Shown: piece by piece, positions 35,402-43,700 of the stretch
How the letters are laid out: each line of letters opens with the position of its first letter
How positions within the stretch are numbered: position 1 is the stretch's first letter
Source: Caballeronia temeraria
GTDB taxonomy: Bacteria; Pseudomonadota; Gammaproteobacteria; Burkholderiales; Burkholderiaceae
NCBI RefSeq assembly: GCF_001544795.2
Contig: NZ_FCOI02000027.1
Span: 38,434-102,433 of the forward strand
Reading direction: 5' to 3'
DNA length: 64,000 nucleotides
Notes under the pieces: model-generated
Seen by the model: only the letters and a program-made list of their open reading frames with translations
What the model was told of the DNA's origin: nothing
The model's database searches: none
Made by a program: the position numbers and the translations under genes

Positions 35402-35597
35402 GAGCTTCCTGCTGTTGCGCCTCGTGGCGCCCGATTGTCACGTCCGCGGCCGGGCTGCGCGCGGTGTTTTCGGGCTCCGCAAATTGTTCCGGGGTTCGCT
35501 TAACGCTCGCTTAATTTCGCGCGATCGTTCGGCGAACCATGTTCGCGGCATTGTGCCAGAGTGCCGCCTCGTACGATAAAAGGCGGGCAATCCCGGT

Positions 35598-35627
35598 TTG
35601 CAGCGCATTCGCCTTTCATGTTTTAAT
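35598..35627 (+). promoter_or_regulatory. Candidate promoter of the thi operon
   Basis: TTGCAG (35598-35603) and TTTAAT (35622-35627) with an 18-bp spacer predict a start near 35634, immediately upstream of the riboswitch aptamer. Position supports it; the -10 is weak. Confidence 0.4.
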
Positions 35628-35639
35628 GATCCTCGACGA

Positions 35640-35742
35640 AACAGGGGTGCTTCGCGTGCATCGGCGGCCGGAATGGCCGGCAGCGCGGCGAGGCTGAGAG
35701 AGACCCTTTGCACCCGATCCGGGTAATACCGGCGAGGGAAGT
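35640..35742 (+). promoter_or_regulatory. TPP (thi-box) riboswitch
   Basis: The aptamer shows its conserved blocks in order: CAGGGGTGC at the 5' side, CTGAGAG (pyrimidine-sensing J3/2, 35693-35699), ACCC (35703-35706), then GATCCGGGTAATACCGGCG and closing AGGGAA (35715-35740). A GCCGG/CCGGC variable arm lies between the first two. When thiamine pyrophosphate is bound, expression of thiO-S-G-E should fall. No clear terminator follows, so control is probably at translation or by Rho. Confidence 0.96.
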
Positions 35743-35944
35743 TTCCGGAGAACGCGCGAGCCTCGCGCCATTCCTCCAGTCTCTTCCAGTCCTTTCTTTG
35801 CGCCCGGCGCGGTCCATTTCCCCGCCGAGCCGGTCTCTCCGCTGATTTCGTCCTCGTGATGTGGCGTCGCGCCAGCACGGTCGAGATCGCGTGTCTCGTC
35901 TCCTTCGTGCAGCGCAGCGTCGCGCATATGGAGACATCGAATTG

Positions 35945-37093
35945 ATGAACAGAATCGATCAGGGCGCCGCGCGCCGGCCGGATTTCGCCGTCGTCGGCGG
36001 CGGGCTCGTCGGACGGCTCGTCGCGTGGCAGCTCGCGGGCGCGGGCCACGACGTCGCGCTCTACGAGCGCGGCGACGCTGCAGGCACGCAATCGGCCGCG
36101 TGGGTCGCCGCCGCCATGCTCGCGCCGCTCGCCGAGGCGGCGAGCGCGGAGCCGCTCGTCGTCGGGCTCGGGGCGGCTTCGCTCGAACGCTGGCCGAGCC
36201 TCATCGCGCAATTGCCCGAGGCGGTCTTCTTCCAGCGCAACGGCACGCTCGTCGTCTGGCATGGCGCCGATCGCGCCGAAGCGCCGCTTTTCGAGCGCCG
36301 TCTGAAGGCCAATTCGCCCGCGGGTCTGCTCGACGGCGGCTTCGTCAAGCTTGCGGGCGCGCAGATCGCGCACGCCGAACCGGCGCTCGGCACGCGCTTC
36401 GCGCAGGGCTGGCTGCTGCCGAACGAAGGTCAGCTGGATAACCGTCAGGCGCTGCGCGCGCTCGCAGCCGGGCTCGCCGAGCGCGGTGTGCGCACGTACT
36501 GGAACACCGCCGTCGATGCGATGCCCGACGCGCGCTGGATCGTCGATTGCCGCGGTCTCGGCGGCAAGCCCGCGTGGCCCGCGCTGCGCGGCATCCGCGG
36601 CGAGGTCGCGCGCGTGCATGCGCCGGGCATCGGACTCACGCGGCCCGTGCGGCTGCTGCATCCGCGCTATCCGCTCTACATCGCGCCGAAGGAACACGAT
36701 CTGTACGTGATCGGCGCGACGGAAGTGGAGGGCGAGGACATGTCGCCGGTCAGCGTGCGTTCCGCGCTCGAGCTGCTGAGCGCAGCGTTCGCCGTGCATC
36801 CGGGCTTCGGCGAGGCGCGCATTCTCGAGCTGAACGCGCATTGCCGGCCGACGTTGCCGGATCATCGGCCGGCCATCGTCTGGGACGGGGCGCGGACCTT
36901 GCGCGTGAACGGTTTGTATCGGCACGGCTTCATGATCGCGCCGGAAGTCGCGGATGCCGCGTGCCGTCTCGCAAACGCGCTCGTGTCCGGCGACATCGCC
37001 GATGCCGACGCCTTCTCCGATTTCCGCGACGCCGCGCGCTGGCCGGAACTGCTGCACGGCGAGTTCTCGGCCGCGCCCGCGCTATCTCATTGA
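35945..37093 (+). CDS. thiO: Glycine oxidase ThiO (FAD-dependent)
   Basis: Oxidises glycine to iminoglycine (dehydroglycine), the nitrogen-carbon donor for the thiazole ring of thiamine in aerobic bacteria. The 382-residue protein has the FAD Rossmann motif VVGGGLVGRLVAWQLA (glycines 18-23), the VAAAMLAP stretch after it, and C-terminal CRPTLPDHRP and NGLYRHGFMIAP motifs of the D-amino-acid-oxidase family. The ATG at 35945 follows TGGAGA; an upstream GTG at 35861 is rejected because it lies in the leader. It precedes thiS by 16 bp. Confidence 0.94.
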   Translation: MNRIDQGAARRPDFAVVGGGLVGRLVAWQLAGAGHDVALYERGDAAGTQSAAWVAAAMLAPLAEAASAEPLVVGLGAASLERWPSLIAQLPEAVFFQRNGTLVVWHGADRAEAPLFERRLKANSPAGLLDGGFVKLAGAQIAHAEPALGTRFAQGWLLPNEGQLDNRQALRALAAGLAERGVRTYWNTAVDAMPDARWIVDCRGLGGKPAWPALRGIRGEVARVHAPGIGLTRPVRLLHPRYPLYIAPKEHDLYVIGATEVEGEDMSPVSVRSALELLSAAFAVHPGFGEARILELNAHCRPTLPDHRPAIVWDGARTLRVNGLYRHGFMIAPEVADAACRLANALVSGDIADADAFSDFRDAARWPELLHGEFSAAPALSH

Positions 37094-37109
37094 GCAAGTG
37101 ACCCGAGCC

Positions 37110-37307
37110 ATGAACATCCACATCAATCAGCGCGTTTTCGACCTGCCCGATGCCACCACCGTCACCGACGCGCTCGCCGCGTTCGGCGCGAAACCGCCGT
37201 TCGCGGTCGCGCTGAACGGCCAGTTCGTCGCGCGCGGCGAGCACGCCACGAAAACGCTCGCCGCCGGCGACAAGCTCGACGTCGTGTCGCCCGTCGCGGG
37301 CGGCTGA
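37110..37307 (+). CDS. thiS: Thiamine biosynthesis sulfur carrier ThiS
   Basis: Ubiquitin-like carrier whose C-terminal glycine becomes a thiocarboxylate and delivers sulfur to the thiazole synthase. The 65-residue protein MNIHINQRVFDLPD... has the beta-grasp pattern, the FAVALNGQFV strand and the obligatory C-terminal Gly-Gly. It lies between thiO and thiG in the same operon. The activating enzyme (ThiF/MoeB) is not in the window. Confidence 0.96.
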   Translation: MNIHINQRVFDLPDATTVTDALAAFGAKPPFAVALNGQFVARGEHATKTLAAGDKLDVVSPVAGG

Positions 37308-37330
37308 ATTCCGAACCGAAGGATCGAACC

Positions 37331-38137
37331 ATGACCATCTCCACCGCCGACGTTCTCACGCTCTACGGCGAGACGTTTCCGAGCCGCGTGCTGCTCGGCA
37401 CGTCGCGTTATCCGTCGCTGCAATCGCTTTCCGACTCCATCGACGCCGCGCGTCCGGGCATGGTGACCGTCGCGCTGCGCCGCCAGTCGGAGACCGGCGA
37501 GGCCGGCTTTTTCGACGTATTGAAGCGCCACGGCGTTGCGCTCCTGCCGAACACGGCGGGCTGTCAGAGCGTCGATGAAGTGCTGACGACGGCGCATATG
37601 GCGCGCGAAGTCTTCGAAACGCCGTGGATCAAGCTGGAGTTGATCGGCGACGACTACACGCTGCAGCCCGATCCGATCGGCCTCGTCGAAGCGGCGGGGA
37701 AACTCATCCGCGATGGCTTCAAGGTGCTGCCGTACTGCACGGAGGATCTGGTCATCGGCCGGCGTCTGCTCGATGCAGGCTGCGAGGCGCTGATGCCGTG
37801 GGGCGCGCCGATCGGCACCGGCCGTGGCGTGACCAATCCGTACGGGCTGCGCACCTTGCGGGAGCGCCTGCCGGATGTGCCGCTGATCGTCGATGCCGGT
37901 CTGGGCGTGCCGTCGCATGCGTGTCAGGTGATGGAGTGGGGCTTCGACGGCGTGCTGCTCAACACGGCGGTTTCGCAGGCAACCTTCCCGCCGCAGATGG
38001 CGCGCGCCTTTGCGCTCGGCGTCGAAGCCGGGCGCACCGCGTTCCTCGCCGGTCCGATGGCCGAGCGAGACAGCGCGCAGGCGAGCACGCCGGTCGTCGG
38101 CATGCCGTTCTGGCATCAGGACGGAGGTGCCGCGTGA
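37331..38137 (+). CDS. thiG: Thiazole synthase
   Basis: Builds the thiazole phosphate of thiamine from deoxyxylulose phosphate, iminoglycine and ThiS thiocarboxylate. The 268-residue TIM-barrel protein has the family start LYGETFPSRVLLGTSRYPS, the Schiff-base lysine in WIKLELIGD and the phosphate-binding MPWGAPIGTGRGV and VDAGLGVPSHA stretches. Length is typical. Its stop overlaps the thiE GTG start (GTGA). Confidence 0.97.
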   Translation: MTISTADVLTLYGETFPSRVLLGTSRYPSLQSLSDSIDAARPGMVTVALRRQSETGEAGFFDVLKRHGVALLPNTAGCQSVDEVLTTAHMAREVFETPWIKLELIGDDYTLQPDPIGLVEAAGKLIRDGFKVLPYCTEDLVIGRRLLDAGCEALMPWGAPIGTGRGVTNPYGLRTLRERLPDVPLIVDAGLGVPSHACQVMEWGFDGVLLNTAVSQATFPPQMARAFALGVEAGRTAFLAGPMAERDSAQASTPVVGMPFWHQDGGAA

Positions 38138-39207
38138 GCTTGCTGAATCGCGAAGTTTTCTGGCCGCCGGCGGACGAACTCGTCGAAGTCGCCGAGCGCA
38201 TTCGCGCGCGTCTGGGCGAATGGCCGGCGGCTGAGACGCGCTGGCGCATCTGTCTGACCGCGCCGGAAGCACCGAAAGCGAATGACATCGTCGTATTCAC
38301 CGAGGCGCCCGATGTGGCCGTGAACGGCGGCGGGGCAATCCTGGAAGCGCACGGCAACCGCGTCACGCTGCGTCGTGGCGATGAGCGTTTCGCGCTGGAA
38401 GGCGTTTTGTCGGACGATTGGCTGGCCGCGCTCGCCGCTTTCCTCGACTGCAACTTCGAGCCGCACGACGCCCTTACGCTCGCGCTCGCCTGGCGCGCGG
38501 GCGATGAGAACAAGGACGACGCATGGCCCGTCGATTTCGCGACCTTTCCGCGCGTCGCCGATTTGCCGGCCGCGCCCGAGCGCGCTTTTCCGGCGTGCCC
38601 CGATCGGCTCGGTCTCTATCCGGTGTTGCCGAGCGCCGACTGGGTCGAGCGCGTTCTCGAGCTGGGCGTGCGCACGACGCAACTGCGTCGCAAATCGACC
38701 GACAGCGCGGACTTGCAGCGCGAAATCGCCCGTTCTGTCGAAGCGGGCCGCCGGCATGATGCGCAGCTTTTCATCAATGATCACTGGCGCGAGGCGATCG
38801 CGGCGGGCGCGTATGGCGTGCATTTAGGTCAGGAGGACGTGCAGACCGCCGATCTGAACGCGATCGCGAAAGCCGGCGTGCGGCTCGGTCTTTCGACGCA
38901 CGGCTATTACGAGATGTTGCGCGCGCTGCATTTCAGGCCGAGCTATCTTGCGCTGGGCGCCGTCTTCCCGACGACGACGAAAGTCATGCCGACCAAGCCG
39001 CAGGGCCTCGCGCGGCTGACGCGCTACGTGCAGCTGCTGTCGGGCCGCGTGCCGCTCGTCGCGATCGGCGGGATCGACGCGAAAGTGATGCCCGATGTGC
39101 TCGCGACGGGCGTCGGCAGCGCGGCGGTCGTGCGCGCGGTCACAGAAGCGCCGGACACGGCGGCAGCGATCTCGTCACTGCAAAAAATGTTTGCCGGTCA
39201 GCGGTGA
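38134..39207 (+). CDS. thiE: Thiamine-phosphate synthase with N-terminal extension
   Basis: Joins the pyrimidine (HMP-PP) and thiazole phosphate to give thiamine phosphate. The 357-residue product starts at GTG overlapping thiG. The C-terminal ~200 residues are a ThiE barrel with TTQLRRKS (usually QLREK), LFINDHW, GVHLGQED, GLSTHGYYEM, GAVFPTTTK and AIGGI. The preceding ~155 residues (LNREVFWPPADELVEVAERI to FPRVADLP) are not part of standard ThiE of about 210 residues and match no domain I recognise. The extension is in frame and without breaks, so likely genuine. Confidence 0.92.
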   Translation: MSLLNREVFWPPADELVEVAERIRARLGEWPAAETRWRICLTAPEAPKANDIVVFTEAPDVAVNGGGAILEAHGNRVTLRRGDERFALEGVLSDDWLAALAAFLDCNFEPHDALTLALAWRAGDENKDDAWPVDFATFPRVADLPAAPERAFPACPDRLGLYPVLPSADWVERVLELGVRTTQLRRKSTDSADLQREIARSVEAGRRHDAQLFINDHWREAIAAGAYGVHLGQEDVQTADLNAIAKAGVRLGLSTHGYYEMLRALHFRPSYLALGAVFPTTTKVMPTKPQGLARLTRYVQLLSGRVPLVAIGGIDAKVMPDVLATGVGSAAVVRAVTEAPDTAAAISSLQKMFAGQR

Positions 39208-39265
39208 ATATTCCCAAAAGCAAGGAGGAGCACGCCTAGGCAAAGCACCGATTGCGCGCAGGCCC

Positions 39266-39271
39266 TATAAT
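39266..39271 (+). promoter_or_regulatory. -10 box upstream of mlaF
   Basis: Perfect TATAAT, 34 bases upstream of the mlaF GTG. No good -35 at 16-18 bp. Because it lies downstream of the in-frame TTG at 39252, it supports GTG 39306 as the mlaF start. Confidence 0.4.
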
Positions 39272-39305
39272 TCGGCCTCTTGCGTCAACGGAATCCTCTT
39301 ACCCA

Positions 39306-40121
39306 GTGCCTGCTTCCTCCGAGACTCTGCTGGAGCTACGCGACGTCGATTTCGGCTACGGCGACCGGCTCATTCTGTCGAACCTGAACATGCGTTTCAC
39401 GCGTGGTCAGGTGGTCGCGGTCATGGGTGGCTCAGGCTGCGGCAAGACCACGACTTTGCGTCTGATCGGCGGCCTCGTGAAGGCGAGCCGCGGCAAGGTC
39501 CTGTTCGGCGACCAGGACATCGGCGCACAGACACGCGAAGGCCTGTACGCGCTGCGCCGCAGAATGGGCATGCTGTTTCAGTTCGGCGCGCTGTTCACGG
39601 ACCAGACCGTGTTCGAGAACGTGGCGTTCCCGCTGCGCGAACATACGGACCTGCCGGAAGCGCTGATCCGCGACCTCGTGCTGATGAAGCTGAACGCGGT
39701 CGGGCTGCGCGGCGCGCGCGATCTGGCGCCGTCGGAGATTTCGGGCGGCATGGCGCGCCGCGTCGCGCTCGCCCGCGCCATCGCGCTCGATCCCCAATTG
39801 ATGATGTACGACGAGCCCTTCGCCGGTCTCGATCCCATCTCGCTCGGCATCACGGCGCAGCTCATCCGCACGATCAACGACGCGCTCGGCGCAACCTCCA
39901 TTCTCGTTACGCACGATGTGCCGGAGTCCTTCGCGATTGCGGACTACGTGTATTTCATCGCGAACGGCGGAATTCACGCCGAAGGCACGCCGGCGGAGTT
40001 GCGCGCATCGCAGGATCCGACGGTGCGCCAGTTCATCGACGGCACGCCGGACGGACCTTTCAAGTTTCACTACGCGAGCACGCCGCTCGCGGCGGATTTC
40101 GGCATCGGAGGGCAGGCATGA
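39306..40121 (+). CDS. mlaF: Phospholipid ABC transporter ATP-binding protein MlaF
   Basis: ATPase of the Mla system, which moves mislocalised phospholipids between outer and inner membrane. From GTG 39306 the protein is 271 residues with Walker A GGSGCGKTT, Q-loop FQFGALF (typical of MlaF/Ttg2A), signature ISGGMARRVALARA, Walker B LMMYDEPFAGLDPIS and switch histidine VTHDVPES. The FQFGAL and P-I-S motifs distinguish it from other importers. Stop overlaps mlaE (ATGA). The C-terminal stretch (GTPDGPFKFHY) is the MlaB/dimer-contact tail in homologues. Confidence 0.95.
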   Translation: MPASSETLLELRDVDFGYGDRLILSNLNMRFTRGQVVAVMGGSGCGKTTTLRLIGGLVKASRGKVLFGDQDIGAQTREGLYALRRRMGMLFQFGALFTDQTVFENVAFPLREHTDLPEALIRDLVLMKLNAVGLRGARDLAPSEISGGMARRVALARAIALDPQLMMYDEPFAGLDPISLGITAQLIRTINDALGATSILVTHDVPESFAIADYVYFIANGGIHAEGTPAELRASQDPTVRQFIDGTPDGPFKFHYASTPLAADFGIGGQA

Positions 40122-40885
40122 TCAGCGCGCTCGGACGCTGGGTGCTCGACGGTTTCGGCACCGCAGGCTACGCAACGCGCATGTTCCTGCGCCTCGTGGT
40201 CGAATTTTTCCCGCTGTTGCGCCGCCCGCGCCTCGTCACGAAACAGATCCACTTCGTCGGCAATTATTCGCTCGTCATCATCGCGGTGTCGGGCTTGTTC
40301 GTCGGTTTCGTGCTCGGCTTGCAGGGCTACTACACGTTGAGCCGCTATGGTTCGGAGCAGGCGCTCGGCCTTCTGGTCGCGCTGTCGCTCGTGCGCGAAC
40401 TCGGGCCGGTCGTCACGGCGCTGCTGTTCGCCGGGCGTGCGGGGACGTCGCTCACCGCCGAAATCGGTTTGATGAAAGCCGGCGAGCAGCTCACGGCGAT
40501 GGAAATGATGGCGGTCGACCCGCTCAGAGTGGTCGTCGCGCCGCGCATGTGGGCGGGCATCGTCGCCATGCCGGTGCTGGCGGCCATTTTCAGCGCGGTC
40601 GGCATTATCGGCGGCTATGTCGTCGGCGTGATGCTGATCGGCGTCGATCCGGGCGCGTTCTGGTCGCAGATGCAAGGCGGCGTGGATGTATGGCGCGATG
40701 TCGGCAACGGCGTCATCAAGAGCATCGTGTTCGGCTTCGCGGTGACGTTCATCGCGTTGTTCCAGGGCTACGAGGCGAGACCGACGCCCGAAGGCGTGTC
40801 GCGAGCGACGACGAAAACCGTCGTGTACGCGTCTCTCGCCGTGCTCGGGCTCGATTTCCTGCTCACCGCACTGATGTTCAGCTAA
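40118..40885 (+). CDS. mlaE: Phospholipid ABC transporter permease MlaE
   Basis: Inner-membrane permease of the Mla complex. The 255-residue protein starts MISALGRWVLDGF, with an amphipathic interface helix and about five membrane helices. Family motifs are GLFVGFVLGLQGYYTL, LVRELGPVVTALLFAGRAGTS and EQLTAMEMMAVDP. The ATG overlaps the mlaF stop. It assembles with MlaF, MlaD hexamer and MlaB. Confidence 0.96.
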   Translation: MISALGRWVLDGFGTAGYATRMFLRLVVEFFPLLRRPRLVTKQIHFVGNYSLVIIAVSGLFVGFVLGLQGYYTLSRYGSEQALGLLVALSLVRELGPVVTALLFAGRAGTSLTAEIGLMKAGEQLTAMEMMAVDPLRVVVAPRMWAGIVAMPVLAAIFSAVGIIGGYVVGVMLIGVDPGAFWSQMQGGVDVWRDVGNGVIKSIVFGFAVTFIALFQGYEARPTPEGVSRATTKTVVYASLAVLGLDFLLTALMFS

Positions 40886-40978
40886 CGAACCAAGCGCAGG
40901 CGCCGGACAAGGCGCGGGCGTTGTGAAGGGCACAGACCGTCACGCGCCATCTGCGGAAAGATTCTCTTTGGAAAGACG

Positions 40979-41557
40979 ATGAAAAAGACTGCTCTCGACT
41001 TTTGGGTCGGCCTCTTCGTGGTGCTCGGTTTCGTGGCGCTGCTCTTTCTCGCGCTGAAGGCGGGCAACATGAGCTCCCTGTCGTTCCAGCAAACCTACGC
41101 GGTGAAACTCAAGTTCGACAACATCGGCGGGCTGAAGGCGCGCGCGCCCGTGAAAAGCGCGGGCGTGACGGTCGGGCGCGTGGGCAGCATCGGCTTTGAC
41201 CCGAATACCTATCAGGCCGTCGTGACGATCGATATCGACAAGCAGTACCAGTTCCCGAAGGACTCTTCCGCGAAGATCCTGACCTCCGGCCTGCTCGGCG
41301 AGCAATACATCGGTCTCGAGCCGGGCGGCGACGATCAGATGCTGAAGAGCGGCGACACGATCACGATGACGCAATCGGCCGTGGTGCTCGAAAACCTGAT
41401 CGGCCAGTTCCTGTACAACAAGGCGGCGGATTCCGGCGCCTCGAAAGCGCCGGCGGCGCCGGCAGCGCCCGCACCCGCACCCGCACCGGCTTTCCCGGGC
41501 GCGGCGAGCGCGATGGGCGCATCGGCTGCGGTGGGCGCGTCCGGCGCGGCGCAATAA
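40979..41557 (+). CDS. mlaD: Phospholipid-binding MCE-domain protein MlaD
   Basis: Membrane-anchored MCE protein forming the periplasmic hexameric ring that receives lipid from MlaC. The 192-residue protein has one N-terminal helix (WVGLFVVLGFVALLFLALKAG) and one MCE domain (about 35-115) with LKARAPVKSAGVTVGRVGSI and SGLLGEQYIGLEPGG. After a C-terminal helix (about 125-140) the last ~35 residues are almost only Ala/Pro/Gly, an unstructured tail. Upstream 93 bp contains no obvious signal. Confidence 0.95.
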   Translation: MKKTALDFWVGLFVVLGFVALLFLALKAGNMSSLSFQQTYAVKLKFDNIGGLKARAPVKSAGVTVGRVGSIGFDPNTYQAVVTIDIDKQYQFPKDSSAKILTSGLLGEQYIGLEPGGDDQMLKSGDTITMTQSAVVLENLIGQFLYNKAADSGASKAPAAPAAPAPAPAPAFPGAASAMGASAAVGASGAAQ

Positions 41558-41568
41558 GGAGAAAGAAC

Positions 41569-42462
41569 ATGCAGCGGATGGGGATGCGGCGCGCAATCGT
41601 CATGGCGAGCGTGGTTGCGCTCACCGGTTGCGCGACCGTGACGACGCCGACGAAAGGGGATCCCTTCGAGAGCTACAACCGGACGATGTTCACGATCAAC
41701 GACACGGTCGATCAATACGCGTTGAAGCCGGTGGCGAAGGGTTACGTGTGGGCCGTGCCGGAACCGGTGCGCAACAGCGTGACCAACTTCTTCTCGAATA
41801 TCGGCGACGTCTACATCGCCGCGAACAATCTGGCGCAGTTGAAGATTGCGGACGGCGTATCGGACATCATGCGCGTCGCGATCAACACGCTGTTCGGCGT
41901 CGGTGGTCTGTTCGACGTCGCGACCATCGCGAAGCTGCCGAAGCACTCCGGCGACTTCGGCCTGACGCTCGGCCACTACGGCGTGCCGTCCGGCCCGTTC
42001 GTCGTGCTGCCCTTGCTCGGGCCGAGCACAGTGCGGGATTCCGCAGGCCTCGTCGTCGACTATTTGGGCAATCCGCTCACCTACGTACATCCGGATTCGG
42101 TGAGCTGGGCGCTCTATGGCGTGAATCTCGTCAACGTGCGCGCGAATCTGCTAGGCGCGACCGACGTGCTTGCCGATGCCGCACTCGATAAATACTCGTT
42201 CGTGCGCAATGCGTATCTCCAGCGCCGTCAATATCTGATCTCCGGCGGCGACGGCAACACGCCGGATTATGGTGAAGCGCCGCTGCCAACTTACGACGAC
42301 GAGGGCGCGGCGGCTCCCGCAGGCGCATCGGCAACGGCCACGCCGGCTTCAGGCACGGCGGCTGCACCCACACCGGCGAGCGGCGCCAGAAATACCGTGC
42401 CGGGCAATGAGTACGTTCCGCCGCGTGCACCGGCTGGTTTCCCTTCATTCCGCTTGCGTTGA
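41569..42462 (+). CDS. mlaA: Outer-membrane phospholipid-removing lipoprotein MlaA (VacJ)
   Basis: Extracts phospholipids from the outer leaflet of the outer membrane and hands them to MlaC. The 297-residue protein has a lipoprotein signal with lipobox LTGC (cysteine about 23), the family core GDPFESYNRTMFTINDTVD, LGHYGVPSGPFVVLPLLGPST and RDSAGLVVDYLGNP. The last ~55 residues are a Pro/Ala low-complexity tail. AAGGAG precedes the ATG. Unlike in E. coli, where mlaA is elsewhere, it lies inside the operon between mlaD and mlaC. Confidence 0.95.
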   Translation: MQRMGMRRAIVMASVVALTGCATVTTPTKGDPFESYNRTMFTINDTVDQYALKPVAKGYVWAVPEPVRNSVTNFFSNIGDVYIAANNLAQLKIADGVSDIMRVAINTLFGVGGLFDVATIAKLPKHSGDFGLTLGHYGVPSGPFVVLPLLGPSTVRDSAGLVVDYLGNPLTYVHPDSVSWALYGVNLVNVRANLLGATDVLADAALDKYSFVRNAYLQRRQYLISGGDGNTPDYGEAPLPTYDDEGAAAPAGASATATPASGTAAAPTPASGARNTVPGNEYVPPRAPAGFPSFRLR

Positions 42463-42586
42463 GCGGGCTGTTGCTAACGCGCGGTAACATATCTAACGAC
42501 ATTTATTACGCTTTGAATGCGATGCCGCCAGAACTCGGTTCGGGCGGCGCGCTCAAAACGAAGCCTCTACTTTTGCAGGGTCTGTG

Positions 42587-43216
42587 ATGAAAAAACTTTT
42601 GCTTCTCCCCATTTTTGCGATGTTGCTGGCGTTCGCCGGCACGGCGTCGGCGCAGAGCGTCGATTCGAGCGCGCCCGACGTGATGATCAAGACGGTCACG
42701 CAGCAGGTTCTCGACGAAATCAAGTCGGACCCGAAGATTCAGTCGGGCGACATCAACAAGATCACCGAACTCGTCAACCAGAAGATCCTGCCGTACACGG
42801 ATTTCACGCGCACGACGCGTCTCGTGATGGGCCGCAACTGGAATTCGGCGACGCCTGAGCAGCAGAAGCAGATCGTCGAGCAGTTCAAGATGCTGCTGAT
42901 CCGCACGTATTCGGGCGCGCTCGCGCAGGTGCGCAACCAGACGGTCCAGTACAAGCCGTTCCGCGCGAATCCGGACGATACCGACGTCGTGGTCCGCTCG
43001 GTCGTGATGAACAACGGCTCGCCGGTCGAGCTCGACTATCGCCTGTACAAGACGGCGCAAGGCTGGCGCGTGTACGACATCAACGTGCTCGGCGCGTGGC
43101 TGATCCAGGCGTATCAGCAGCAATTCAACGAGCAGATCTCGCAGAACGGCGTCGGCGGTCTGCTGCAATTCCTGACGCAGCGTAACCAGCAACTCGCGAG
43201 CGGCAAGGCATCGTGA
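42587..43216 (+). CDS. mlaC: Periplasmic phospholipid shuttle MlaC
   Basis: Soluble periplasmic carrier that ferries a phospholipid between MlaA and MlaD. The 209-residue protein has a signal peptide (KKLLLLPIFAMLLAFAGTASA) and the Tol-Tol-Ttg2 domain with NQKILPYTDFTRTTRLVMGRNW and WRVYDINVLGAWLIQ. ATG 42587 is preferred over the in-frame GTG one codon earlier because GCAGGG spacing is better. Its stop overlaps the mlaB GTG. Confidence 0.95.
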   Translation: MKKLLLLPIFAMLLAFAGTASAQSVDSSAPDVMIKTVTQQVLDEIKSDPKIQSGDINKITELVNQKILPYTDFTRTTRLVMGRNWNSATPEQQKQIVEQFKMLLIRTYSGALAQVRNQTVQYKPFRANPDDTDVVVRSVVMNNGSPVELDYRLYKTAQGWRVYDINVLGAWLIQAYQQQFNEQISQNGVGGLLQFLTQRNQQLASGKAS

Positions 43217-43500
43217 GCACGCCGGCCACGGGCGGCCGTTTCCAGACGGCCGCGACGCTGACCCACGAGAGCGCGAAGGCCGCGCTCGACGCGGGTCTGT
43301 CGCGCATCGCGGCAGGCGCGACCGAAGTCGATTGCGCGCCACTCACGCAGTTCGATTCCTCCGCGCTCGCCGTGCTGCTCGCATGGCAGCGCGCCGCGTC
43401 CGCGCGCGGTGCCGCGCTGGGCGTTTTCAACCTTCCTTCCGGGCTCGTCAGTCTTGCGCGAGCCTACGGCGTCGACACGCTCCTCACGTTCCGACATTGA
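43213..43500 (+). CDS. mlaB: STAS-domain subunit MlaB
   Basis: Small cytoplasmic STAS protein that binds and activates the ATPase MlaF. The 95-residue protein shows the STAS pattern: strand GATEVDCAPLTQFDSSALAVLLAW (positions about 35-58; key DSSAL loop) and a helix after it, ending LARAYGVDTLL. GTG start overlaps mlaC. Sequence conservation in this family is low; position and the DSSAL motif make the call. Confidence 0.88.
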   Translation: MSTPATGGRFQTAATLTHESAKAALDAGLSRIAAGATEVDCAPLTQFDSSALAVLLAWQRAASARGAALGVFNLPSGLVSLARAYGVDTLLTFRH

Positions 43501-43586
43501 TCCTGTCCTGACTCCGCGCAGCACGCGGCGGCCCGCTCGCTGCCGCAAACAGGATCGCTCCGAAGTCGGCTCCAGCAGCTTTGCCC

Positions 43587-43592
43587 TATAAT
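43587..43592 (+). promoter_or_regulatory. -10 box upstream of the ABC-2 exporter and his-tat run
   Basis: Perfect TATAAT about 108 bases before the ATG at 43701, followed by a T-rich start region. No good -35 is visible. It is the best candidate for the main promoter of the long downstream gene run. Confidence 0.35.
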
Positions 43593-43700
43593 CAAACGTT
43601 TTTTTCGGACCCGTACCCGGCCCTTTTTGTCTGAGTGACGGGCCGTCAGGCGAAAATCCGCACAATCGAGGCGCGGCCGCACGAGGCGCGCGCACTGTCC

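Larger units (their letters stand above)
35402..35944. other. Long intergenic leader region before thiO
   Basis: Gene-free stretch between the divergent ABC transporter and thiO. It holds a candidate promoter (35598-35627), a TPP riboswitch (35640-35742) and about 200 further leader bases to the thiO ATG. That last part is C/T-rich on the plus strand with no convincing intrinsic terminator. Confidence 0.7.

Noticed and set aside
42523..42552. GCCGCC/GGCGGC stem upstream of mlaC as a terminator
   Set aside because: No T run follows and mlaC starts shortly after within a continuous operon; may be only a GC-rich chance fold.
43501..43700. Coding frame in the gap between mlaB and the ABC-2 ATPase gene (an N-terminal extension from 43635)
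   Set aside because: The extension is upstream of the family start and non-conserved; a TATAAT box and T-rich stretch mark this gap as a promoter region.
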